Shown here piece after piece: positions 9,801-17,660 of a stretch of DNA of 64,000 nucleotides; the stretch's first letter is position 1, and the number at the start of each line of letters is the position of its first letter. The stretch is from assembly GCF_000312525.1 (NCBI RefSeq), contig NZ_HE997455.1, positions 92,764 to 156,763 of the forward strand, in the 5' to 3' direction. A program made the position numbers and the translations under genes. This DNA is from Bartonella florencae. Lineage in GTDB: Bacteria > Pseudomonadota > Alphaproteobacteria > Rhizobiales > Rhizobiaceae. The notes under the pieces were generated by a model, which had not been told where the DNA came from, did no database searches, and worked only from the letters and a program-made list of their open reading frames with translations.

Positions 9801-12733
9801 CTTCAGAAAGTTCAGTGGGGAGATCTAAAATGCTTGCACCTATAAGATCGGCTGCTGCACAGTCTACTGTAGGAAGGTCTGGTACAGTACAATATATTAT
9901 TTTTAAAAATCCTGTATCGTCTGATAGATTTGAGGTGCCTTCTGCATCTATTCCGCCTGTTGGTGATACTGGTAAGGAAGCAGTTTCTTCTACATGTGAT
10001 GATACTACAGGGGAAAATGGTAAGCAGGGATCACAAACTCCTTATTTGTGCAGCGATGGTCAATCTCACACATTAAAAAACCTTACATTGAAGGAAAGTG
10101 GTAAAAATCAACATCTTGTGCATGCCAAAAATCAGAATACGGCTATTAAGTTAGAGGCAGCCACAATTCGTGGTACAGATCTTTCTGGCAGTGGAAATAT
10201 TAATAAAACACAGGCGGTGAGTGCTGTGCTTGCAGAAGACAAGGCAGAAGTTGTTTTAGAAAAAAACTCCACAATTCAGTCTTCTGTGATTGGACTTGAG
10301 GCGCAAAGGGGTGGAAAGACTAAGATGGATGATGGAAGGGTCAATGCTCGTTATGTGGGCGTTTTGGCAGATTCTGGGTCATCTGTTAATTTAACTAATA
10401 CGAAAATTAATATGGTAGGGGATTTGGCTGTAGCGGGGCTGGCTAGTCAAGGTGGTGAAATAACCATGAAATCTGGGGTTATCGTTCAGGCAAAGGGTGT
10501 GGCAGTAAGGTCAGAAGCTGAGGGTAGCGTTAAGTTAGACAACGTTAACATTACTGTAAAAAAAGAAGAAGGAAAGTTAGATTCTACAAAGAATTTTGGA
10601 CGTGCAGCCTTTCTGTTGAGTGATAATGCTTCTGTTGATTTTAAGAATGGAAATGTTGTTACTGATGGAAATGCTTTATGGATTAGGGGGACCAATAATG
10701 GTGTTGATACGGGTTCTTCTAGGAAAAAGAGGCCTTCTGAGGTTCGTTCCGCTGTGAATCGCGCGAATATCGAGTTTTCTACTGTTAGAGTGGAGGGTAA
10801 AGGAACCTATGGTATCTATTTTGATGGGCTAACACTGAAAGAAGGGAGTCAACAAAATCAAAGTAAGGGTTTAGAAACTCTGAAAGCAAATGTTGTTAAG
10901 CGGAATGCTGTTTCCAAACAGGAAAAAACACCTATAAGCATAATAGGGACAGTTTCGTTGAAACAAACTCATTTTGAAGTTGCAAAGGGTATAGCCATCT
11001 ATGGTAATAATTCTAGTGGTCGTGTTTCATTAAAAAGTAGAACAACTCTTGCTGGTGATTTGTTGTTGAAAGCTAAAAATAATTCTGATATACGAGTCTC
11101 TGTTGATCGCTCTATTGTTAAGGGCGGGGTTCGCGTTACTAAAGATTCTTATGCAAAATTAGATTTAGTTAATGGATCAGAGTGGATTATAGAAAGAGAT
11201 GCTCAAAATAATTTGGGTACGCCAGATTTGGGATATGTGTCTTCTTTAAGTCTTGTAGATAGTGCTATTGAGTTTAAGCTTTTGGAATCTGAAAAGAAAT
11301 ATCAGACTCTCCATATTGGAAACGGGAAAGGCACAGTTTATGAGGCACAGGGGAGTGCTGTAATTTCTCTCAATGCTCGTTTAAATCCTCATGATCCAAG
11401 TGACCAACAAGTAACGGATCGGCTTGTCATTCATGGTGATGTTTCTGGAAAAACAAAAATAGAGGTAATAGGAAATGCGGGCAATGTAGGAAATGATCAA
11501 GCAAATGCCAAGATTGCTCACAGTGTTTCAGTTATTCAAGTCTATGGTCAAGCAAAGAAAGATTCTTTCCAACTCAAGGGCAATTATGTTGCGCTGAGGA
11601 ATTCACCTTACAAATACACTCTTCGTGCTTATGGTCCTGAAACGACTTCAAAACAGGAGCATGCTCAGCAGAAGTTTGTTAAGGATGGTGGAGCGTTTTG
11701 GAACTTCCGTTTAGAAAATCAGTATGTTAAGTCTGTTGGATTTGCTGCCCTTCCTGGTCAATTTGTCAGGTCTGTTGTGCCACAAGTGCCAACTTATCTG
11801 CTCTTGCCTAATAGTGTATTCCATGCTGGTTTGATGGATATTAACAATCAAAACAAGCAGTTAGAGGCTTTGCGGATGACTTCTACTGGAATGGTAGAGA
11901 TTCGTGAAAATCCTGCTTTATATTTACGCGGCTATGGTGGAAGTTACCGTTATGCTTCAGATTTATCTGCACTTGAATATGGTTATAATGGTGATCTTGA
12001 CTATCGTGGCGTAGAGGCAGGTGTGCATCTACAAACTATTGAAAATACTGATAGTGTTCTGTCCTTTGGGGTTATGGGAACTTATGGAAAACTTTCTCTG
12101 CAGCCTTTGGATGTTGAGCAAAGTCAGAAGAGTGCATTTGATAAATGGACGGCAACAGCATATGGTAGCATGCAGCATAATGCAGGCTTCTATGTAGATG
12201 GTCTTTTATCTTATGGTCTGTTCAAAGGGGATGTTCTCACTCTTGCACGGGGCAAGACAGCAACATTGAAAGCTAATCCTTTGAGTGTTTCTTTGATCAG
12301 TGGTCAGACAGTTGCAACAGGATATAAAGGCTTTGTTTTTGATCCGCAGGTTCAGGTTGTGTATCAACATCTCCAGTTTAATAAGGCTCGTGATATTGAC
12401 GATTTTGATATTGAAATGGGTAGTCTTGATCAATGGGTGGCTCGTGTTGGTGGACGTTTAACCAAGAATCCTATAGGTTCTGAAGCTGTGAATGCTGTTG
12501 CTTTCTATGGTAAGCTTTATCTTGCTTATGGTTTTGGAGAAAAACAGTCTGTGCATTTCAAGGATGCTTTCAAGTTAGGAGCGTTTGGTTCTTCACTAGA
12601 GGCAGGGGTAGGCTTTAATGCCAAATTGTTGTCACAGTTATCTCTGCATGCTGATATTCTTTATCAGCATAAGCTTAATAAGGCTGGTTTTTCTGGAGCA
12701 AGTTTCTCCGGAGGTGTACGTTATCAGTTCTAA
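6899..12733 (+). CDS. Giant two-passenger autotransporter
   Basis: This 1944-residue type V autotransporter is predicted to sit on the cell surface. The signal peptide is residues 1-32 (MINVFKKRTRLYAL...SANA). Residues 52-111 are low-complexity PAIPADPA, GPVL and GPAA repeats. A first passenger ends near residue 655 with 'YKYVLHAYEKDRKWYFCLED'. A Pro/Ser and poly-Glu linker covers about 690-980. At about 1030 a second passenger begins with its own paired-cysteine start (TCDD...PYLCSDGQSHTL). It runs through 'TDRLVIHGDVSGKTKIEV' and 'YKYTLRAYG' to the pre-barrel helix VVPQVPTYLLLPN (about 1626). The last 290 residues are a beta-barrel ending in aromatic RYQF. The ribosome site is weak (AGAAAG). 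The first passenger is homologous to the second at its end, so this looks like a fusion of two neighbours. The product is an adhesin by analogy with Bartonella Iba/Arp-type autotransporters; the exact ligand is unknown. Confidence 0.9.
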   Translation: MINVFKKRTRLYALTTSALFFSLQLQITSANAMAVELGDSWGKRMDWDLVSAADPAIPAIPADPAIPAVPGPVLGPVLGPVLTAGPTAGPTAVPAAGPAAGPAAGPAAGPAVLMSGEAGNVLGNSSGGEGLGVATKGPLKDGLSFNLSGFWGPINPSVSGTEESTCGESENIIGVLAKDHQLIFVNREDISNSLIGAAAISHSVIALKDSNIITPVLGLYSDESDILMASAMINLKGSGIGAMAGNNGSVILNGVKITAAAGEDAKDVNNGGQIKDIGFLIHGGFILFNNGTYTCSGDCSALWISKDSPLLGLSASSPSAPSAPSDPRMFGIKGFLADKEDERWTNVATTISSMMPIINGTYDLPWKISASMDRSTIIVDERNSYGIVFKNITGDVKESNPSRSARVVSLRNTNINVEKGIAIYGEDLNGYVILKENSRISGDLLLKAKSTSKLSVFSQRSTIIGGVSIEDDAVAKLYLSDNSQWLLSKSKISSSSESRGDTYISSINLKDSSIKFMHVQNAQDYQKLYIGKEGNGTVYSAEGESGIYFNVFLTPVLNDDSLSDQLFIHGNVSGQTKVYVNNSVRRGTSQHDNIIIEDTDKFQSISLIEVLGEANKSSFILADNYVTLGNLPYKYVLHAYEKDRKWYFCLEDENYTTTEKPNTCSSEKNENTVGIRESISSPPNLARAESPGNGLPPSAPLDSTREVSNEISEGDGDTPIVTATSDRPVLSSVPSGLSDTGVDNASGEESGDSIPSPVPPFPSSGSGTLAPSASASLEVAELSSDLEEEEEEEEEELEEEEEESGYGTSSLVPPSPSSSSGTLDSSASSLLEVAELSSELEEEEEEFGEEFGEEFGEEFGEEFEESGDSTFLLIPPSSSSSSGTLDSSASASLEVAESSANLGRSDIFEDIIPSFVELEEEDDEDLEEFGDEVSVFLTGNDSSADLGGSDIFEDIIPSSSGSSASVASSESSVGRSKMLAPIRSAAAQSTVGRSGTVQYIIFKNPVSSDRFEVPSASIPPVGDTGKEAVSSTCDDTTGENGKQGSQTPYLCSDGQSHTLKNLTLKESGKNQHLVHAKNQNTAIKLEAATIRGTDLSGSGNINKTQAVSAVLAEDKAEVVLEKNSTIQSSVIGLEAQRGGKTKMDDGRVNARYVGVLADSGSSVNLTNTKINMVGDLAVAGLASQGGEITMKSGVIVQAKGVAVRSEAEGSVKLDNVNITVKKEEGKLDSTKNFGRAAFLLSDNASVDFKNGNVVTDGNALWIRGTNNGVDTGSSRKKRPSEVRSAVNRANIEFSTVRVEGKGTYGIYFDGLTLKEGSQQNQSKGLETLKANVVKRNAVSKQEKTPISIIGTVSLKQTHFEVAKGIAIYGNNSSGRVSLKSRTTLAGDLLLKAKNNSDIRVSVDRSIVKGGVRVTKDSYAKLDLVNGSEWIIERDAQNNLGTPDLGYVSSLSLVDSAIEFKLLESEKKYQTLHIGNGKGTVYEAQGSAVISLNARLNPHDPSDQQVTDRLVIHGDVSGKTKIEVIGNAGNVGNDQANAKIAHSVSVIQVYGQAKKDSFQLKGNYVALRNSPYKYTLRAYGPETTSKQEHAQQKFVKDGGAFWNFRLENQYVKSVGFAALPGQFVRSVVPQVPTYLLLPNSVFHAGLMDINNQNKQLEALRMTSTGMVEIRENPALYLRGYGGSYRYASDLSALEYGYNGDLDYRGVEAGVHLQTIENTDSVLSFGVMGTYGKLSLQPLDVEQSQKSAFDKWTATAYGSMQHNAGFYVDGLLSYGLFKGDVLTLARGKTATLKANPLSVSLISGQTVATGYKGFVFDPQVQVVYQHLQFNKARDIDDFDIEMGSLDQWVARVGGRLTKNPIGSEAVNAVAFYGKLYLAYGFGEKQSVHFKDAFKLGAFGSSLEAGVGFNAKLLSQLSLHADILYQHKLNKAGFSGASFSGGVRYQF
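7054..7232 (+). repeat. In-frame short tandem repeats (9- and 12-base units)
   Basis: Within the autotransporter at 6899, three successive arrays occur: 9-base units coding PAI/PAD, 12-base units coding LGPV, and 12-base units coding AAGP or TAGP. All unit lengths are multiples of three, so copy-number change alters protein length without breaking the frame. The encoded stretch sits just behind the signal peptide. Confidence 0.9.
9171..9790 (+). repeat. Acidic/serine linker with nested repeats
   Basis: Three diverged copies of a Ser-rich block (PSSSSGTL.SSAS.SLEVAE) each lead into a run of glutamates. The second holds five 12-base EEFG units (about 9429-9488). Two later copies of LG.SDIFEDIIPS follow. 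The segment joins the two passenger modules and is probably disordered. Confidence 0.85.
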
Positions 12734-12759
12734 TATAAGATACAGGATATACTTTTTAG

Positions 12760-12786
12760 AAAAGGCAGCACATTGTGCTGCCTTTT
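12760..12786 (+). terminator. Intrinsic terminator of the 6899 autotransporter
   Basis: The stem AAAAGGCAGCAC (12760-12771) pairs exactly with 12775-12786 around a 3-base loop and is followed by T-rich sequence. It lies 27 bases after the stop codon. Confidence 0.9.
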
Positions 12787-12789
12787 TTC

Positions 12790-13411
12790 TTTATAACAAT
12801 TTGTGTTGTTCTTAAAAGATTCTTGTCTTCTTGATATGAATAAAAAAAGACATAGTTTATTGTACGCATGAGCACGTTTTTCTATGCTAAAGTGAATTTC
12901 TTAAAATTTGTGCTCTGCTGCTGAAGTGATAGAGTGACTCACTTGTATGGGTTTTTTAAGCGTGCATGAGTCCAGTATGTGTTATGGTATCTTTTTGGAT
13001 ACCATATTGATATTATCTACTATAATATTTGATGCTTTCTAAAGCTCGTTTTTGAGAGTTTTTTTCTGATTTAAATCATTTTTTCATTCACTTTGTTATA
13101 GCGTAATTTTTTAAAGTTCACAAGGCTAGATTGTGTCTTTAATTAATTGCACGTATTGATTTTATTTTTTCTTTACAGGCAATACAGAATGCATTATACA
13201 CGTATAAAGTGCATTGTTTTGTTGTTCTATTATAGATGGTTTTTGAGTGTAGAGATTCTGCCAATTTTATTGGAAATCATTCATTGCACGGTTCAAATGA
13301 GCATGGGACATATTCTTTTAGTTACACCTTTTGTATTTTGTGGTGTTCAACGGGATATTTTACGAATGCTTTTGTTTTCAATAAGAGGGGAAGGAAAGTT
13401 TCGAGGGAACT
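12790..13411. other. Intergenic region upstream of the second autotransporter
   Basis: AT-rich with no gene that I support. A 90-codon open frame ends across the next start codon but has no recognisable product or composition. The promoter of the autotransporter at 13412 is presumably here. Confidence 0.4.
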
Positions 13412-16400
13412 ATGATTAAAGTGTTTAAAAATCATGTATGTTTATGTGTTTGTACAACAGCTATTTTTTCTCTTCTCCAAAATGGAGTAGTGCTTGGTGG
13501 AACTATGGAGAAATTTGGTAGTGTGCCTCTTGATGTTGGATCTATCGAGACTGAGATGCTTATCGTTCCAATTGCCCCTACTAGACCATACAGTTATCTT
13601 ATCGGTAATTTTGATGGGCATCCTATCAGTGCTCCTCCTATTGCTAAGATTACTCCCCCCTCTCCTATTATTTATGTTGATGGGTATCCTATCTATAGTG
13701 ATAGGGAGAATAATGTTATTCGTTTTGACTATAGCCGTGAAAGAGGAAGTGCATACATACATGAAGTATATGAAGATGGTGAGCTCATATTACGTGATAA
13801 TGCATATTTGCATGATGGTGTATACTATATATGCGATAAATGTGAAACAGACATAATTGATAATCGGTCTTATAAGGTTATTCGTGGAGTAATCCCGACG
13901 AGCGCTGCTGCTATAATGGTGAAGGGAAAGGGTACAGAGGTTCACGGAAAGAAGGTAAAGGTTAGCGGTGATGTTTCTGATGAAACTTTTCTAATGGGTG
14001 CGCATGTATTAGAGAAAGGTAAGATTGTTTTGGATGATCCGATTCTCAAAGGTACAACTATAGCCCTTCGTGCGAGGAAAGGCGTGATTAAGGTAAAGAG
14101 GGGAAAGATTGAGGAAAGTCAAGAGGGAGTTGATGCAACAGAGAATTCGCTTGTTGTTTTAGAAGATACAGACATTAAGACTGCTCATGGCTATGCAAGT
14201 CTTTTAAGTTATGAGCATTCAGAAGTTCGGATGTCAGCTGGATCCGTTGATTTTATGAACAGCCATGGGGTTTCTTCAGCGTTAGGGGGGAAGGTTATGC
14301 TTGATGGGGTTGTCGTTACTGGGAAGGGTAAAAAAGGCGAAAATCATGCGGTCTTTTTAATGGATGTAGGGGGAAAGGTTGATTTTAAAGGGAGGAAGAT
14401 TGATGTTGAGGATGCGCATGGTATATTGTTAAAAAATTCAGTTAAGCCTTTATATTCTGGACCAGAACAACCTGAAGCAGAATCTGAAACCGAAGATGAA
14501 GTGGAAGATTTACCGAATAATTCTTATGTGACTGAAGTTAATCTTAAAGATTCTTCTGTTAAAGTGAAGGGTGAGGGATCTTATGGTATCTACTTTCGGG
14601 GAGAAAAGCCTTTGGGTGGAGATGAGGATAAAAAAGAGGAAATTTCATTAGAGGAAGAAAACGCTCCAGCGAGATTAGAAGTTGTTAATTTGGACACAAC
14701 AAATTTTTCTGTTTTAGATGATGTGGCTCTGTATGGTAGCAATGTTATTTCTGGTGTGGCGAGCTTGATGAAAAGCACTCTTCGTTCAGAAAGTGCATTA
14801 TTAAAAGCTGAGAAAGGGGCTTCTATAACAGTTTTGGCGGTTGGTTCTACTCTTGAGGGCGGTGCTTATGTTGATAAAAACTCTAATGCCGAACTTTATT
14901 TGGGAGATCATTCTGAATGGATTTTAAGAAAATCAGAAGTGAGAAAACATAGTGGATTGAGTTTGATAGATGATTCATCTGTTTCACACGTTACTCTTAT
15001 GAATGATAGTTCTATTAAGTTTACAAACTTGAAGCCTGAGCAAGGTTACACTTATCAGACACTTAAAATTGGAAATGGCACGGGTGTTGCTTATAAGGCG
15101 GGTGATGGAGCGCATATTTTTCTTAACACATATCTGAATAGTGGTGGTGCTCTTGATCAGCAAAAAACTGATCGTGTTTTGATCCATGGCGATGTTTCTG
15201 GAGAAACGATGCTCCATGTGCATGCTGTTGCAGGAAGTCCAGGAGGATATACGGGAAGCGGTGGAAATGAGCAAGGGATTTCAATTATTCAGGTTTCTGG
15301 AGCAGCAGAGAAGGATTCTTTTAAACTGAATGGTGATTATGTTGCGTTAGATAATGCTCCTTATCAGTATCGACTTTATGCTTATGGTCCAGGGTCTAAT
15401 TTAGGACAAGCAGATACTGCTCAAAGATTAGTTGAAGGGAGCGGAGAATTTTGGGATTTCCGTCTCGAGAGTAGATCGATAGATTCTGATGCTAAACCTG
15501 AACTAGGTCCTGAACCGGAAGTTAAGGCTGTTGTTCCGCAGGTTCCGACTTATCTTCTTTTACCTAATGCCTTAGGTCATCTTGGTTTGATGAATGTTAG
15601 CAATCAAAACAAGTGGTTAGAATCATTGCGTATTGTTTCCAGTGGAATGTTAGAAATGCGCGATCGCCCTGCTTTCTTTGTGCGTGGTTATGGTGGTAAT
15701 CAGCGTTATACTTCGAATCTTTCTGTGCTTGAATATGGTTATGGCGGCGAGTTGGATTATAATGCTATAGAGGCAGGTATTTTGCTAAAAGCAATCGAAA
15801 ATGCATATGGAGCTGCTTCTTTTGGAGTTATCGGGTCTTACGAAAAATTTTCCTTGCAACCTTTAAATGTTGAACAGAGTCAAAAAAGTACCTTTGATAA
15901 ATGGTCAGTTGCGGCCTACGGTGGTATGCAGCATGACGCGGGTTTTTACCTTGATGGTCTTGTGTCTTATGGTTTATTTAAGGGCGATGTTCTGACAACT
16001 GCGCGTGGCAAGACGGCAACATTAAAAGGAAATCCTTTAAGTGCTTCATTGACAGCTGGTAAAACATTTATGGTGGGAGAGGACGGTTTTGTTTTTGATC
16101 CGCAAGTTCAGGTTGTTTATCAATATCTCCAATTTAATAAGGCGCGTGATGTGGATGGCTTTGATATTGAGTTAGGAAAGCTTCATCAGTGGGTAGGGCG
16201 TGTTGGAGGGCGTTTAACAAAGATGCTGGTTTCCACTGATAAGGCTCACGTTGTATCTTTCTATGGCAAACTTCATCTTGCTCATGGTTTTGAAGGAAAA
16301 CAATTTGTGCATTTTAAAGATGCTTTTCAGTTTGGGGCTTTTGGTTCTTCATTAGAAACGGGTTTAGGTTTTAATGCCCAATTGTCTCGAAAGTTTGCAC

Positions 16401-16489
16401 TTCACGGTGATTTGGTTTATCAACACAAGCTAACAAAAGCTGGTTTTTCTGGAACGAGTTTTTCTGGTGGATTGCGTTATCATTTTTAG
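13412..16489 (+). CDS. Autotransporter adhesin
   Basis: This protein has 1025 residues. The leader MIKVFKNHVCLCVCTTAIFS begins the signal peptide (to about 30). Residues 40-120 are rich in Pro, Ile and Tyr and have no counterpart in the paralogs. A cysteine pair (YYICDKCETD, about 146) then opens a beta-helix passenger. A short acidic segment (about 353-370) interrupts the passenger. Its end shows the shared 'TDRVLIHGDVSGETMLHV' and 'YQYRLYAYGPGS' motifs. The pre-barrel helix VVPQVPTYLLLPN is near residue 707, and a 12-strand style barrel follows, ending GGLRYHF. The start has GAGGG five bases upstream. DNA of the passenger end and barrel is nearly identical in patches to the next paralog (17661), which suggests gene conversion. 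Inferred role: surface adhesin or immune-facing protein. Confidence 0.9.
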   Translation: MIKVFKNHVCLCVCTTAIFSLLQNGVVLGGTMEKFGSVPLDVGSIETEMLIVPIAPTRPYSYLIGNFDGHPISAPPIAKITPPSPIIYVDGYPIYSDRENNVIRFDYSRERGSAYIHEVYEDGELILRDNAYLHDGVYYICDKCETDIIDNRSYKVIRGVIPTSAAAIMVKGKGTEVHGKKVKVSGDVSDETFLMGAHVLEKGKIVLDDPILKGTTIALRARKGVIKVKRGKIEESQEGVDATENSLVVLEDTDIKTAHGYASLLSYEHSEVRMSAGSVDFMNSHGVSSALGGKVMLDGVVVTGKGKKGENHAVFLMDVGGKVDFKGRKIDVEDAHGILLKNSVKPLYSGPEQPEAESETEDEVEDLPNNSYVTEVNLKDSSVKVKGEGSYGIYFRGEKPLGGDEDKKEEISLEEENAPARLEVVNLDTTNFSVLDDVALYGSNVISGVASLMKSTLRSESALLKAEKGASITVLAVGSTLEGGAYVDKNSNAELYLGDHSEWILRKSEVRKHSGLSLIDDSSVSHVTLMNDSSIKFTNLKPEQGYTYQTLKIGNGTGVAYKAGDGAHIFLNTYLNSGGALDQQKTDRVLIHGDVSGETMLHVHAVAGSPGGYTGSGGNEQGISIIQVSGAAEKDSFKLNGDYVALDNAPYQYRLYAYGPGSNLGQADTAQRLVEGSGEFWDFRLESRSIDSDAKPELGPEPEVKAVVPQVPTYLLLPNALGHLGLMNVSNQNKWLESLRIVSSGMLEMRDRPAFFVRGYGGNQRYTSNLSVLEYGYGGELDYNAIEAGILLKAIENAYGAASFGVIGSYEKFSLQPLNVEQSQKSTFDKWSVAAYGGMQHDAGFYLDGLVSYGLFKGDVLTTARGKTATLKGNPLSASLTAGKTFMVGEDGFVFDPQVQVVYQYLQFNKARDVDGFDIELGKLHQWVGRVGGRLTKMLVSTDKAHVVSFYGKLHLAHGFEGKQFVHFKDAFQFGAFGSSLETGLGFNAQLSRKFALHGDLVYQHKLTKAGFSGTSFSGGLRYHF

Positions 16490-16510
16490 AGTTGTTATTG
16501 TTTAATTTTT

Positions 16511-16543
16511 GAAAAAACCACAAGTTATGCTTGTGGTTTTTTC
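16511..16543 (+). terminator. Intrinsic terminator of the 13412 autotransporter
   Basis: A perfect 14-bp stem (GAAAAAACCACAAG with its complement at 16530-16543) has a 5-base loop and a T-run inside the right arm. It resembles the terminator of the 17661 gene. Confidence 0.9.
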
Positions 16544-17660
16544 GTTCTCTATTCGTTTTTTTATTATAGCTTTTTATAGAGTGTTATTTTGCGTCTCTTT
16601 ACTATGTTTTGAGGTTGTATACCTTTTGTTTTCTTTGAAAAATTGAATAAATTTGTAGGTTATCGTTTCGAAATCTGTATTTCAGAGTGATTGTTATGTT
16701 GTTTATAATATGCTGATTGATAAAGATATTTTTAATAACTCTTGAATCTATAAAAAGTATTCTTTTGCATGAGGAGGATTTGGCAGTTGGATAAAAAATC
16801 GTTTAAGAAAAGGTGGCAATATAGTTTTGTGAATTGTGTTAATGGGGAGGATTAATAATATTGAGAACCGGTAAAGAAAATGCTGCTGCTCGTCAGTCCT
16901 AATGCGTATTGTACCCGATGGATTTTACTTTATATTTATATCCGCTGCTGTTGTAAAATAAGGCTAGAAAAAATGAGAGATATTTAAGAAAATTAGGGAA
17001 TAGGAAACATAACGATGTATTGTTTTTTGGCAATGTATTTTTAAAGAATGTGATAAATAACAGGATGGAGCCATGTGCAACCTTTACTTTACTTTACTTT
17101 ACTTTTTAAAGATAAGGTTTTGAATGCTTTTGAAGAGTGTAAAATCGAATGAAAAGGAGATGATAAAAATGGGAATTATTTTTACACTGTCTTATTCTTT
17201 CTAAATTAGATTTTATCCTCATAAGATTAGCCAAACAAATATATGCAACATCTTCTCAAATTTTGGTATACTCAGTTTAGAAAACGTCAATTGTTTCAAT
17301 ACGATATCTATTTAAGTACGTTAACTCTATTTACTCTAGGGATTGACGAGATAGCGGTTACAGTTTGTATTCTTTCATATATGTAAACTCATAAAACTGT
17401 TTTTAAGTAACAATTCTAAAGCTGGTTTGTGGCTGTCTTTCCCGTTTTTCAGTTATATTGTTATAAATTTTTTGTAAAAACAACAGATTTAAAGTGTGTT
17501 TTTTGAATAATTTTTTAATTCCATATTTACACAAAACACAAAAAATACTAATAATCTCAATATATTTAAATCAAAATGTATTAAATTAATCTCTTTGTTA
17601 AGTTTCTTGGTACATTATGTATCACTTTTAATGAGTAGGGGGTAAAAATATGGTGGAATT
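16544..17660. other. Long AT-rich intergenic region upstream of the third autotransporter
   Basis: About 1.1 kb with no supported gene. Apart from a TTTAC microsatellite (listed separately), I see no clear homology to the neighbouring autotransporters. It may be decayed sequence plus the promoter of the gene at 17661. Confidence 0.4.
17083..17105. repeat. TTTAC microsatellite (four units)
   Basis: Four consecutive TTTAC units followed by TTTTT, about 560 bases upstream of the autotransporter at 17661. Five-base units in a 5' region can vary in copy number by slippage. Confidence 0.8.

Noticed and set aside
13147-13419. 90-codon plus-strand frame before the 13412 autotransporter
   Set aside because: It runs across the start codon of the autotransporter, has no ribosome site and resembles no family.
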